Positions 7,876-17,294 of a stretch of 36,318 nucleotides of DNA are shown piece by piece (within the stretch, counting starts at the first letter, position 1; every line of letters begins with the position of its first letter). The DNA is from an uncultured Clostridia bacterium. Lineage in GTDB: Bacteria; Bacillota; Clostridia; TANB77; CAG-508. The notes beneath the pieces were generated by a model, which searched no databases, was not told the origin of the DNA, and was given only the letters and a program-made list of their open reading frames with translations. The DNA lies in NCBI GenBank assembly GCA_944388665.1, contig CALXJQ010000007.1:1-36318 (forward strand). Reading direction: 5' to 3'. A program made the translations under genes and the position numbers.

Positions 7876-10800
7876 TTATTCGCTTCTTAATGCTAACACT
7901 GGGTCTTCTTTTGCCGCCCTCCTAGAAGGAATAATTCCTCCAATTAATGTTAGCACTATGCTTAATGCAATTAAGATAATAGCTGCTACCGGTGGCAATG
8001 ATGCTTTAACATTTACACCATTTGAAAGTGTATAAATAATTTTGTTTGTAGGTATTATCAATAGTAATGTAATGCCAACCCCAAGCAATCCTGCAAGTGT
8101 TCCAATAATGATTGTTTCTGCATTAAATACTTGTGCCACATTATGCTTAGAAGCTCCCATTGCTCTTAATATTCCAATTTCTTTTTTACGCTCTAGCACG
8201 CTTATATATGTTATAACGCCAATCATAATTGAAGAAACAACTAGAGATATTGCTACAAATGCGATTAATACATAACTAATTGTATCTACAATAGTTGTTA
8301 CTGAACTCATCAATGTTCCTACCATATCCGTAAATGATATTACTTTGTCATCTTCTCCAGCTTCTTTCATTTTGGCATTATATTCGTTTAGCAAATTAGT
8401 AATTGCCTCATTTCCTTCGAAATCTTTTGGATAAATGTTAATGCCACTTGGCTGATTAATGTCTGCATAATCTAATTTTTTCAAATTGCCATCATAAGTA
8501 ACAGTTTCTTTAGACATAAGTGAATTAAACAATTCAGATAACTCTTCTTCATCCATTTTAAAGTGGAATGCGCCTAAGAAAGCATTTTCATCTATGCTAA
8601 TTGCACTTGTTATTGATTGGCTTAATGCTGCTATGCTTGTTTGTATTTCCTTTTGTAAACTTTTACTTATTGAGCTTATGGCAGTTTGCATATATTTTTC
8701 CATTATAATTGATATCTGTTCGTCTATATTTTGCGATTTTATTATTTGTGATAGGTCATTAGCAATAATTGTTTTTGCACTATCTGATTCAAGATATTCT
8801 GCAAGATATCCTTTTAAATCATCAGCAGTTACTAAGTCATTATCATTAACATATTTCTCATACCCTTTTAAAATCTCTGTCATAATGCTTTGCATTTGCT
8901 CCTGTGTAAAGCTTAGGCTGCCATTTTCCTTTATAATTTCTTGAATTTTTTCATTGAGTAATTCGTTTGCTTCTTTTGATTGTAGGTAATCTGATAACTG
9001 CTTACTTATTTGGCTTAAGTTAGCTTCTGGATTTTGCTGAATGTATGATTCATAGCCATTTAGAAGGTCATTTATTATTTTTTGTATATCGTCACTTGAC
9101 ATCGAAAATTTGATATTGCTTAAAACATCATTTATGTCAAGCGAAGGAATTGAATTTTTTTTCAACACATTATTCAAATTGCCAAAGTCTACCTTTATCT
9201 TTGATTGATCTATTTTAAATGCTGATTGCATTGCATTTGTATCTATATCAATTAAAGAATTCATATCAAAATTAGTTCTTTCTTCAGTATCGTCAAATCT
9301 CTTTCCTGTAAAAACATTTACTTCTGGATTGGCTAATTGGTCTTGTACTATTTTACTATTTTTAGCGTTTTCAATAATATGTTCTGTTAATGAAGGCGGA
9401 TAACAAATACCAGTTGATAGCATAGCGCTTGTTGAGCCTTCCTTTGGTTGCACTATTCCAACTATTTTCAAATCTTCTCCCTCTGATACGACATTTTTCA
9501 TATATTCTGTATTATCAGTTTTATCGCGCCAAATTTTATACTCTTCATCATACTCATAGCAATCACTGCTATTGATTAACTTAAATGTAGTACCAAGGAT
9601 GTCTTGATATGAATATGACCCCAAATTATTTGGAGTGTCTACATCTTCTCCCTCTGAGAATTGGGTAACTAAATTATCTAACTCGCTGTAATCCCTTAAT
9701 CCTAATGTATATAGTAAAAAGTCACTTATATCTCCATTATGAGTCAATACTAAAACACATTCATTGTAATTGGTTGGCCATTTCCCCGCCTTTACATCAT
9801 ATTGATTTTCATATAAATTCGAATCTTCTGGCATCTGGAAAAATACATTTGTGCTCATCATGCTAGACATCAGGCTATTGCTAGATTCTCCTGCGCCAAT
9901 TCCTAGGCTTGAAAACGTAGTATCAGGATTTAACTGCCTCAAATTTTCCGTATCTGCACTATAAATTTTAGGTGTAACATCATAATTATATTCAATATCT
10001 TTTGCATATTCTTGGATAGGACAATCATCACTTTCCAAATATTGTTTTAGTGATACCAAGTCATTGGAGCCTATTGTGGAAAACATGCTTGTTAGCCTTT
10101 TACTAACATTTATATCACCATTGTTCTCGCTTCCGTCATTTTCATCACTAGCACCCATAAGTAGCGAGCTTATATCAATTCCTGAGCTTCGTATCTGCAA
10201 AGGATATTCTGATAAAGTATCTTCTTCCACTGATTGAATATATGTATTAACACCATTTGATAATGATAGTATAAGGGCTATACCAATAATACCAATTGAT
10301 CCCGCAAAAGACGTTAAAATCGTTCTGCCTCTTTTAGTCTTTAAATTGTTAAAGCTAAGTAATAAAGAAGTTAAAAAAGACATTGATGTTTTACCCATAT
10401 TTTTATGTTCTGGCTTTTTCTGCTTATCATTTTCTATTATATACGGATCTGTATCAGAAAGTATCTTTCCATCCTTAATATTCACAATACGCGTCGCATA
10501 ACTTTTTGCTAAATCTGGGTTGTGCGTTACCATTACTACTAAACGGTCCTTTGCGACTTCTTTTAACAAATCCATTACTTGAATGCTAGTATCACTATCT
10601 AAAGCTCCAGTGGGTTCATCAGCAAGGACTATATCTGGGTCATTTACCAATGCTCTGGCAATAGCAACCCTCTGCATCTGTCCTCCAGATAATTGGTTTG
10701 GTTTTTTGTGAATTTGATCTGCAAGCCCCACCTGCTCCAACGCCTTTATTGCCTTTTGCTTGCGTTTGCTTCTTGGGACTCCAGAAATAGTTAGTGCTAA

Positions 10801-11115
10801 TTCAACATTTGCTAAAATCGTTTGATGTGGTATTAAATTATAACTTTGGAACACAAAACCAATCGTATGATTACGGTAAGAATCCCAGTCCCTATCTTTA
10901 TACTTTTTTGTAGAGACTCCATTTATTATTAAGTCTCCTTTATCATAACGGTCCAATCCGCCAATAATATTTAAAAGTGTCGTCTTTCCTGAGCCACTTG
11001 GCCCAAGAATTGCAACGAACTCATTATCTCTCAAATTTAAACTTACATCATCTAAAGCCTTTTGTATTAAATTACCAGTTTTATACTGTTTATAAACATT
11101 TTTAATTTGTAACAT
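7876..11115 (-). CDS. MacB-like ABC transporter, fused ATPase and FtsX-type permease
   Basis: 1079 residues. The N-terminal ATPase (1-230) has Walker A GPSGSGKT (38-45), Q-loop [10 protein letters not shown], signature LSGGQMQR (142-149), Walker B IVLADEP (162-168) and H-loop MVTHNP. One helix (about 268-288) leads into a large extracytoplasmic region (about 290-940), followed by three helices (about 945-970, 1000-1022, 1042-1064) of the FtsX/MacB permease with [17 protein letters not shown]. This MacB/mechanotransmission family in Gram-positives is linked to antimicrobial peptide or lipid handling. The extracytoplasmic region includes a coiled, Q/S/K-rich segment with an internal duplication (residues 675-730 and 739-794). 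It lies 10 bases after the antiporter gene and 23 before NatA, so it is mid-operon. Confidence 0.9.
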   Translation of the reverse strand: MLQIKNVYKQYKTGNLIQKALDDVSLNLRDNEFVAILGPSGSGKTTLLNIIGGLDRYDKGDLIINGVSTKKYKDRDWDSYRNHTIGFVFQSYNLIPHQTILANVELALTISGVPRSKRKQKAIKALEQVGLADQIHKKPNQLSGGQMQRVAIARALVNDPDIVLADEPTGALDSDTSIQVMDLLKEVAKDRLVVMVTHNPDLAKSYATRIVNIKDGKILSDTDPYIIENDKQKKPEHKNMGKTSMSFLTSLLLSFNNLKTKRGRTILTSFAGSIGIIGIALILSLSNGVNTYIQSVEEDTLSEYPLQIRSSGIDISSLLMGASDENDGSENNGDINVSKRLTSMFSTIGSNDLVSLKQYLESDDCPIQEYAKDIEYNYDVTPKIYSADTENLRQLNPDTTFSSLGIGAGESSNSLMSSMMSTNVFFQMPEDSNLYENQYDVKAGKWPTNYNECVLVLTHNGDISDFLLYTLGLRDYSELDNLVTQFSEGEDVDTPNNLGSYSYQDILGTTFKLINSSDCYEYDEEYKIWRDKTDNTEYMKNVVSEGEDLKIVGIVQPKEGSTSAMLSTGICYPPSLTEHIIENAKNSKIVQDQLANPEVNVFTGKRFDDTEERTNFDMNSLIDIDTNAMQSAFKIDQSKIKVDFGNLNNVLKKNSIPSLDINDVLSNIKFSMSSDDIQKIINDLLNGYESYIQQNPEANLSQISKQLSDYLQSKEANELLNEKIQEIIKENGSLSFTQEQMQSIMTEILKGYEKYVNDNDLVTADDLKGYLAEYLESDSAKTIIANDLSQIIKSQNIDEQISIIMEKYMQTAISSISKSLQKEIQTSIAALSQSITSAISIDENAFLGAFHFKMDEEELSELFNSLMSKETVTYDGNLKKLDYADINQPSGINIYPKDFEGNEAITNLLNEYNAKMKEAGEDDKVISFTDMVGTLMSSVTTIVDTISYVLIAFVAISLVVSSIMIGVITYISVLERKKEIGILRAMGASKHNVAQVFNAETIIIGTLAGLLGVGITLLLIIPTNKIIYTLSNGVNVKASLPPVAAIILIALSIVLTLIGGIIPSRRAAKEDPVLALRSE

Positions 11116-11125
11116 ACATAATCTC

Positions 11126-12091
11126 CTATTTCAATAAGCTTATAATATAAACTATAAATATTGCAACTAAAGAAAAACCTTTAATCCTAGTAATCGCATT
11201 TTTCTTTGGTATATAACAAAATAACCAAATCAAAACATTTGTAAATGCTAATAATAACAAATTTGCTATAAACTCTTCTGATATTTCAATCGGAGTAATA
11301 ACTGAGCCAATTCCTAAAATTAAAAGTGAATTTAAAACACTTGACCCTATCAAATTTCCTACAGCTATATCAGCATCACCATTTATAGTTGCCACAATAG
11401 AAGTAACTAACTCAGGAAGTGACGTTCCCATTGCCACTATTGTAAGCCCTATCAACCTTTCGCTTACGCCATAACTTTCTGCTACAATACTAGCGTAGTC
11501 TACTACAAAGTCCCCTCCTATTTTCAGCAAAACAATTCCAATCACCATTTTAGCAATCTGAAGCACCAAACTCTTTCCATGCTTCTCTTTGCCCTCTTTT
11601 TCTCTATAGTATTCTTCAACAATCTTTTTTCTGTCTAATATAATCGGATATACAATATATAATATAAATAATACTATTAAAAAAATTCCAGCTTTAAAAC
11701 CTATAATATTACTTTGGCCAGTCAATATTCCAGTAGAAACACCTAAAATTACTAATGTTGATACAAACGCTATTGGAATATGAAACTTCTTTGTTTCGCC
11801 TTGAACATCAATTGGTCTAATAATTGCCATAATACCTAAAATAAGCAACAAATTGCACAAATCACTCCCAATAGAATTGCCCACAATCAAATCCGTTGCT
11901 CCATGCATAGCTGACTTAACAGTAATAAATAGCTCTGGCATCGAAGTACCTAACGCCACAATTGTTAATCCAATAAGAATCTCTGGAATATGAAATTTCT
12001 TTGCTATATTACTAGCACCTCTAACCAACAATTCTGCACCAGATATTAGCAAAAATAATCCTAAAAAAATCGCCAATACATTAAAAAACAT
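11126..12091 (-). CDS. Calcium/sodium antiporter (YrbG / CaCA family)
   Basis: 321 residues, about ten hydrophobic helices in two halves. The two inverted alpha-repeats are clear: GLTIVALGTSMPELF (41-55) and GLTIVAMGTSLPELV (215-229), each followed by a GNxIGSxxxN element, the ion-coordinating motifs of Na+/Ca2+ exchangers. A charged cytoplasmic loop (about 154-174) separates the halves. It exchanges Na+ or K+ for Ca2+ across the membrane. The start at 12091 has GAGGAGAAG upstream. It is the first gene of an operon with the MacB-like and NatAB-like transporters, behind the promoter at 12169-12197. Confidence 0.92.
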   Translation of the reverse strand: MFFNVLAIFLGLFLLISGAELLVRGASNIAKKFHIPEILIGLTIVALGTSMPELFITVKSAMHGATDLIVGNSIGSDLCNLLLILGIMAIIRPIDVQGETKKFHIPIAFVSTLVILGVSTGILTGQSNIIGFKAGIFLIVLFILYIVYPIILDRKKIVEEYYREKEGKEKHGKSLVLQIAKMVIGIVLLKIGGDFVVDYASIVAESYGVSERLIGLTIVAMGTSLPELVTSIVATINGDADIAVGNLIGSSVLNSLLILGIGSVITPIEISEEFIANLLLLAFTNVLIWLFCYIPKKNAITRIKGFSLVAIFIVYIISLLK

Positions 12092-12168
12092 ATCTTCTCC
12101 TCTTTATTATATTTTAGGTAATTTTTGCTAGTATTATTCATATTTATTTTTCAAATTATTTCGATACT

Positions 12169-12197
12169 ATCTTAGCATAAATACGCATAATTATCAA
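12169..12197 (-). promoter_or_regulatory. Sigma-A promoter of the antiporter-ABC operon
   Basis: Minus strand TTGATA (12197-12192), a 17-bp spacer, TAAGAT (12174-12169), with a TG two bases before the -10 (ATGC). This leaves a ~70-base leader to the antiporter start. One mismatch in each hexamer. Confidence 0.6.
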
Positions 12198-12204
12198 GCT
12201 GAAT

Positions 12205-12254
12205 TTTTGGCAAAAAAGCGAGGATGTTTTTTTCCTCCGTCCCCAAAAACATCC
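12205..12254 (-). terminator. REP-like hairpin repeat, copy 2, probable terminator of the exporter operon
   Basis: GGATGTTTTT (12222-12231) pairs perfectly with AAAAACATCC (12245-12254) around a 13-base loop that reads GGGGACGGAGGAA on the minus strand. The first 32 bases (12221-12252) are identical to 79-110. On the minus strand the stem is followed by TCGC and six T (rc of 12212-12217), so this copy can serve as the transcription terminator for the ABC exporter gene, which stops only 9 bases upstream. A mobile repeat co-opted as terminator is inference. Confidence 0.65.
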
Positions 12255-12262
12255 TTCCTTTT

Positions 12263-14086
12263 TTATTCTTCTTCGACTTCAAATTGACTATTATATAGGT
12301 CAGCATAGAAGCCATTTTTTGCTAATAGTTCTTCGTGTGTGCCTTGTTCTACTATGTCACCATGGTTCATAACTAAAATTAGGTCTGCATTTTTTATTGT
12401 TGATAGTCTATGTGCTATTATAAAGCTTGTTCTGCCTTTCATTAAGTTATCCATTGCATCCTGTATCTGTATTTCTGTTCTTGTATCAATTGAAGATGTT
12501 GCTTCATCTAATATTAATATTTTAGGGTTTGTTAAAATTACTCTGGCGATTGTAAGTAATTGTTTTTGTCCTGCTGATACGTTGCTTGATTCCTCATTTA
12601 GAAGAGAATTATATCCCTTTGGTAACGTTTTGATAAAGTGGTGGACGTGTGCTGCTTTAGCTGCTCTAATTACTTCGTCATCTGTTGCATCTTCTTTACC
12701 ATATTTGATATTATCTTTTACAGTTCCTCCAAATAGCCATGTATCTTGAAGCACCATACCAAACATTTTACGAAGTTCTCCTCTTTTAAAGTCTTTTATG
12801 TTATGACCATCAACTAAAATTGCCCCACTATTTACATCATAAAATCTCATAAGTAATTTAACCATTGTAGTTTTTCCGGCTCCTGTAGGCCCTACAATTG
12901 CAATTTTTTGTCCATTTTTTACATTACAATTAAAGTCATTTATAATTGTTTTGTTCTCGTCATAACCGAATTTGACGTGGTCAAATACTACGTTTCCTTC
13001 TAATTTTGATGTATCAATATTTCCTTTTGCTGTTTCTACTTCTTCATCTTGCTCTAAGAACTCAAAAATTCTTTCTGCAGCTGCTGCCATAGATTGTAGC
13101 ATACTAGAAATTTGTGCAATTTGGTTTATTGGCTGAACGAATTGTCTGTTATATTGTATGAAGCTTTGAATATTACCTACTGTAATAGTTCCTCTTATTG
13201 CTAAATATCCACCAGCTACTGCAACACCAACATAAGCAATGTTTCCTACGAAATTCATAACTGGGTGTATTAGTCCAGAAAGGAATTGTGATTTCCAAGC
13301 TGAATGGTATAATGTATTATTTGCTTTTTCAAATTCTTTATTTACTTTTTCTTCTGCATTAAATACTTTTACAATATTTAATCCACCATATATTTCTTCT
13401 ACTTGACCATTGACATGCCCTAAGTAATCTTGTTGATCTTTAAAGTATCTTTGTGATTTACTTACTATAAATCTTACTAATATTCCTGCTATAGGGAAAA
13501 TAACTAATGACAATAAAGTCATCTGCCAACTTATTGAAAGCATCATAATTAAAATACCAATAATTGTGCAAATAGAGGTAATTATTTGTGTAATGCTTTG
13601 GTTTAAGTTCATACTTAATGTATCAATATCATTTGTTATTATTGATAATACTTCTCCATGTGTTTTTGTATCAAAATATTTCATTGGCAATTTATTTATT
13701 TTTGCAATAATATCATTTCTTAAATTATATGTTAATTTTTGTGTTACACCTGTCATTGTAAATCCTTGTACAAGTGAAAATACTGCACTTAAAATATATA
13801 GTCCAAGTAATCCAAGTAATATTGATCCTACTTTTCCAAAATCTATTCCTGAACCACCAGATAATTTACTTATTAATCCATTAAATATTTCTGTTGTAGC
13901 ATTACCAAGGATTTTTGGTCCCACAATCGTAAATATTGTACTTCCAACTGCGAAAATCACCACTATTATTAATGCTACTTTATATTTTGACAAATAATTT
14001 TTTATTAATTTCTTAGTAGTTTCTTTAAAATTTTTTGCCTTTGCTGTTGGCATATTTCTTCTTGGTCCTCCCATTGGTCCTGGCAT
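12263..14086 (-). CDS. ABC exporter half-transporter, catalytic-site subunit
   Basis: 607 residues: six-helix type I exporter domain (about 30-320), then a nucleotide-binding domain with Walker A GPTGAGKT, signature VSAGQKQ, Walker B ILILDEATS with catalytic glutamate, and H-loop IIAHRLST. The N-terminus MPGPMGGPRR is typical of the YfiC/TM288-like partner of heterodimeric multidrug exporters. Its signature has A in place of the first signature G (SAGQ), which should face the partner's degenerate Walker site. The start (14086) is two bases after the partner's stop, and the RBS AAAGGAGGT lies inside the partner's last codons, so translation is coupled. Confidence 0.92.
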   Translation of the reverse strand: MPGPMGGPRRNMPTAKAKNFKETTKKLIKNYLSKYKVALIIVVIFAVGSTIFTIVGPKILGNATTEIFNGLISKLSGGSGIDFGKVGSILLGLLGLYILSAVFSLVQGFTMTGVTQKLTYNLRNDIIAKINKLPMKYFDTKTHGEVLSIITNDIDTLSMNLNQSITQIITSICTIIGILIMMLSISWQMTLLSLVIFPIAGILVRFIVSKSQRYFKDQQDYLGHVNGQVEEIYGGLNIVKVFNAEEKVNKEFEKANNTLYHSAWKSQFLSGLIHPVMNFVGNIAYVGVAVAGGYLAIRGTITVGNIQSFIQYNRQFVQPINQIAQISSMLQSMAAAAERIFEFLEQDEEVETAKGNIDTSKLEGNVVFDHVKFGYDENKTIINDFNCNVKNGQKIAIVGPTGAGKTTMVKLLMRFYDVNSGAILVDGHNIKDFKRGELRKMFGMVLQDTWLFGGTVKDNIKYGKEDATDDEVIRAAKAAHVHHFIKTLPKGYNSLLNEESSNVSAGQKQLLTIARVILTNPKILILDEATSSIDTRTEIQIQDAMDNLMKGRTSFIIAHRLSTIKNADLILVMNHGDIVEQGTHEELLAKNGFYADLYNSQFEVEEE

Positions 14087-14088
14087 AT

Positions 14089-16356
14089 TTAATTACCTCC
14101 TTTCCCATTTAATTCTTCTTCTGACAATTGTGATAAGGCAATTTGTCTATATGTTTCGTTGTTTTTCATAAGTTCATCATGTGTTCCTATTCCTACTACT
14201 TTTCCTTCTTCTAATACTATTATTTGGTCGGCATTTAGAATTGTACTAATTCTTTGTGCCACTATTATAACTGTTTTATCTTTCGTTATTTTTGATAAAG
14301 CTTCTCTTAAAGCCGCATCTGTTTTCAAGTCTAATGCTGAGAAACTATCATCAAATACAAATATTTCTGGATCTTTTGCAAGTGCTCTTGCTATAGAAAT
14401 ACGCTGTCTTTGTCCTCCTGACACATTGCTTCCGCCTTGTGCTATTGGGTCTTGATATTTCTTTTCCTTAGTTTCTATAAATTCTGTGGCTTGTGCTATC
14501 TCTGCTGCTTTATACATTCTTTCATCGCTCATATTATCATCAGCATATTTTATATTTGATTCTATTGTTCCAGAAAATAGTAATCCTTTTTGTGGAACAA
14601 ATCCTATAATATCTCTTAGTTCTTTTTGAGATACATCTTTTACGTTTACGCCATCAATTCTAAGTTCTCCGCCGGTTACGTCATAAAATCTTGGAATAAG
14701 ATTTACAACTGTTGATTTTCCACTTCCTGTACTTCCAATAATGGCCGTTGTTTTACCTGGCTCTGCTGTAAAGTTTATATCTTCTAAGATTTCTGTATCT
14801 GCATCTGGATATCTAAATGATACATTTTTAAATTCCACTAATCCTTTTTTGTTTGGATCAAATTTCTTTGTTTCCTTTTTATCTTTTATAGCTGGCTCTG
14901 TTTCTAAAACTTCATTTATACGGTTTGCTGAAACTGATGCTCTTGGTAGCATGATTGATATCATTGAAATCATTAAGAATGCCATAACTATTTGCATTGT
15001 ATATTGAATGAATGCCATCATATCACCAACTTGCATTACACCTTGGTCTACATTATGGCCTCCAACCCATATAATTAATACCATAATTGCATTCATAATC
15101 AACATTAATGCAGGCATCATTATAGACATTGCACGGTTTACAAATACATTTGTTTTCATTAAATCTTTATTTGCTCCATCAAATCTTTTTTCCTCTTTTT
15201 TCTCTGTGTTAAATGCTCTAATTACTTGTAAGCCACTTAATATTTCTCTTGATACTAGATTTAGTTTATCTGTTAATTCTTGTAGTTTTCTAAACTTAGG
15301 CATAGCTACAATAAATAATGTTGCTACCACAAATAATACTCCTACTATTGCTATTCCTATAATCCAAGCCATTGAGCTATCACTATTTGTTAATACTTTT
15401 ATAAATCCACCTATACCGATAATTGGTGCATATACAACAACTCTAAATAGTATTGAAATTAACATTTGTATTTGCTGAACATCATTAGTACTACGTGTGA
15501 TTAATGATGCCGTTGAGAATTGATTTAATTCTCCTGTTGAAAAGCTAAGTACTTTTTTAAATACTTTCTCCCTTAGAGTTCTACCAAGCTTAGCTGCAAC
15601 TCTTGCAGAAAGTAGCATGATTGTAATTGCTGATACCATACTAATTAATGCAATTCCAAGCATTTGCAAGCCCTGTGATAATATATAATTATTTTGAATT
15701 TTATCTGTATCTACTCCTATATTCTTATATATATTGCTTACTTCAGTTACTGCTGCTTGTTCTTTTATTGAGTCTTGCATTTCATCTATTTTGCCCGTAA
15801 ACTCGCCTAAGACTTCATTTCTTTGCTCTTCTGGCATAGATTTAAGTATGTCAAGAAGACTCATATTTTCTAAAGCTTCTTTTTGTCTTTCTGGGACATT
15901 TGCAATGAAAGATTCTTTTATTTGATTAGCCGTATCTTCATTTGTTACTGTTGAAAGTTCCATTAATGGTCCTGCCATTATGCTAGATAATTCATCTTCT
16001 TGCTCAGAATCAATATCATTTATGACATATAATGTCTCTGGCTCTATATTGTAATCCTTTCCTAAATAATCTTCTAATATTTTTTCTTGTTCTTTAGATG
16101 GACTTTCACTTACCAAAGTATAGTTTTCTAGTATTTTGTCGTCATCCTCTGAAAACATTAAAACATTTTCCATATCTTCTTTACTGATTATATATGGTGC
16201 TGCTGTTTCTATACCACCAGTTTGTATTCCTACATTGACTATCCTAGAAGTAAAATCTGGCAATCTTAAATCTGCTTGTGCTTGCACTATTAATAATATA
16301 ATAATTAATACAACTGCCCAAAAAGAGTTTTTTAAATTTTTTAATATTTTTAACAT
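14089..16356 (-). CDS. ABC exporter half-transporter, degenerate-site subunit with large extracellular insert
   Basis: 755 residues. Helix 1 (about 13-30) is followed by a ~190-residue acidic extracytoplasmic insert (about 35-225) before helix 2, then the remaining exporter helices and an ATPase domain. Walker A GSTGSGKS and signature VSGGQRQR are consensus, but Walker B ends FDDSFS (Asp for the catalytic Glu) and the switch histidine is Gln (VAQRIST). Such a pair, with one consensus and one degenerate ATP site, is the TM287/288 or BmrCD type of heterodimeric exporter. The start at 16356 has AAAGGAGAT upstream. It is transcribed first, from the operator-containing promoter at 16469-16497. Confidence 0.92.
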   Translation of the reverse strand: MLKILKNLKNSFWAVVLIIILLIVQAQADLRLPDFTSRIVNVGIQTGGIETAAPYIISKEDMENVLMFSEDDDKILENYTLVSESPSKEQEKILEDYLGKDYNIEPETLYVINDIDSEQEDELSSIMAGPLMELSTVTNEDTANQIKESFIANVPERQKEALENMSLLDILKSMPEEQRNEVLGEFTGKIDEMQDSIKEQAAVTEVSNIYKNIGVDTDKIQNNYILSQGLQMLGIALISMVSAITIMLLSARVAAKLGRTLREKVFKKVLSFSTGELNQFSTASLITRSTNDVQQIQMLISILFRVVVYAPIIGIGGFIKVLTNSDSSMAWIIGIAIVGVLFVVATLFIVAMPKFRKLQELTDKLNLVSREILSGLQVIRAFNTEKKEEKRFDGANKDLMKTNVFVNRAMSIMMPALMLIMNAIMVLIIWVGGHNVDQGVMQVGDMMAFIQYTMQIVMAFLMISMISIMLPRASVSANRINEVLETEPAIKDKKETKKFDPNKKGLVEFKNVSFRYPDADTEILEDINFTAEPGKTTAIIGSTGSGKSTVVNLIPRFYDVTGGELRIDGVNVKDVSQKELRDIIGFVPQKGLLFSGTIESNIKYADDNMSDERMYKAAEIAQATEFIETKEKKYQDPIAQGGSNVSGGQRQRISIARALAKDPEIFVFDDSFSALDLKTDAALREALSKITKDKTVIIVAQRISTILNADQIIVLEEGKVVGIGTHDELMKNNETYRQIALSQLSEEELNGKGGN

Positions 16357-16444
16357 CGTAATCTCCTTTCATTAACAAATTATTACATTTCTTGAGAATC
16401 TATTCATTATCATTAAAGCCTCTTGGATTAAAATTTGTATCAGA

Positions 16445-16491
16445 AAAATAAATGGCACTGTGCTTCTTATTATATATGACACAGTGTCATT
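16445..16491 (-). terminator. Hairpin after lexA, overlapping the exporter promoter
   Basis: AATGGCACTGTG (16451-16462) pairs with CACAGTGTCATT (16480-16491) in a 12-bp stem with one wobble. On the minus strand it is followed by TTATTTTTC. It sits 34 bases past the lexA stop, so it could end the lexA transcript. The same arms form the operators of the exporter promoter, so the terminator role is uncertain. Confidence 0.45.
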
Positions 16492-16497
16492 TGTCAA
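16452..16497 (-). promoter_or_regulatory. Consensus promoter with two palindromic operators, driving the ABC exporter
   Basis: Minus strand TTGACA (16497-16492), exactly 17 bp, TATAAT (16474-16469): a perfect sigma-A promoter. The spacer contains the 15-bp palindrome ATGACACTGTGTCAT (16490-16476). A second, weaker copy of the same site (GCAC-N-GTGC core, 16452-16464) covers the expected start point near 16462. A repressor bound here would block RNA polymerase directly. TetR-type regulators use palindromes of this size, but no regulator gene is adjacent, so the ligand and protein are unknown. Confidence 0.75.
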
Positions 16498-16524
16498 TAT
16501 GTAGAATGTGAATTTTTTGTGAAT

Positions 16525-17178
16525 TTACATCTTTCTAAAAACTCCCGCTACTTTACCTAATATTTCGCAGTTTGGTACTATAATAGGATCCATCGTTGAA
16601 TTTTGTGGTTGCAATCTTATATGGTCTTTTTCTTTATAAAATGTTTTTACAGTTGCTTCATCTCCTATTAAGGCTACTACTATTTCGCCATTTTCAGCAG
16701 TGTTTTGTTTTTTAACCAATATGTAATCTCCATCAAGTATTCCTGCTTCTATCATGCTTTCTCCCCTAACAGTAAGCATAAAGCATTCTGAATTTCCTAC
16801 AAAGTCTATCGGAATTGGAAATGTATCTGTTACATTCTCTACTGCCAAAATTGGTTCTCCCGCTGTTATTTTTCCTATAAGTGGGACTTCTACTAACTCT
16901 TTTTGTGTATAGAAGTCTTTGCTTGAAGTCTTTTTTGCTTCTCCTGAGCCACCTTTTAGTAAACGCAATGTTCTTCCTTTTTTGTCTTGCTTTTTTATAT
17001 ATCCTTTTTCCTCTAATTTAGATAAATATCCATGTACTGTTGCAGTTGAACTTAAACCAACTGCCTGACCTATTTCACGTACAGATGGTGGATATCCTTG
17101 AGTCATAATTTGTTTTTCAATAAATTTTAATATTGATTTTTCTCTTTTATTTAACTCTGGTTTCTCTTTTTTTCTCAT
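16525..17178 (-). CDS. lexA: LexA repressor
   Basis: 217 residues, standard length. The N-terminal winged helix (1-75) is [24 protein letters not shown] with recognition helix [10 protein letters not shown]. The C-terminal S24 autoprotease has the A106-G107 cleavage site (ITAGEPI), nucleophile S141 (GESMIEAGI) and K178 (EATVKTF). It represses SOS genes and self-cleaves with RecA-ssDNA. The start at 17178 follows GGGAGGAATGG with a rather long spacing. It is monocistronic, between the spoIIQ terminator and the exporter promoter. I see no clear GAAC-N4-GTTC-type SOS box in its own promoter region. Confidence 0.95.
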   Translation of the reverse strand: MRKKEKPELNKREKSILKFIEKQIMTQGYPPSVREIGQAVGLSSTATVHGYLSKLEEKGYIKKQDKKGRTLRLLKGGSGEAKKTSSKDFYTQKELVEVPLIGKITAGEPILAVENVTDTFPIPIDFVGNSECFMLTVRGESMIEAGILDGDYILVKKQNTAENGEIVVALIGDEATVKTFYKEKDHIRLQPQNSTMDPIIVPNCEILGKVAGVFRKM

Positions 17179-17230
17179 ATTACTACCATTCCTCCCAATA
17201 CTTTTATTACTTGCTATTTAACTTTTCCAT

Positions 17231-17259
17231 ATAATATCATACAAACAAAAAAATGTCAA
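17231..17259 (-). promoter_or_regulatory. lexA promoter
   Basis: Minus strand TTGACA (17259-17254), 17-bp spacer, TATTAT (17236-17231), giving a ~46-base leader. The -35 hexamer is part of the downstream arm of the spoIIQ terminator hairpin, so terminator and promoter overlap. Confidence 0.7.
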
Positions 17260-17287
17260 ACATATTTTTGATATTTTTGACATTTTT
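17244..17287 (-). terminator. spoIIQ terminator
   Basis: An 11-bp stem, arms 17250-17260 and 17276-17286 (AAATGTCAAA type), around a 15-base A/T loop, followed on the minus strand by seven T. It starts 8 bases after the spoIIQ stop codon. The stem is AT-rich but long, and the T tract is good. Confidence 0.7.
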
Positions 17288-17294
17288 TCGTGAT

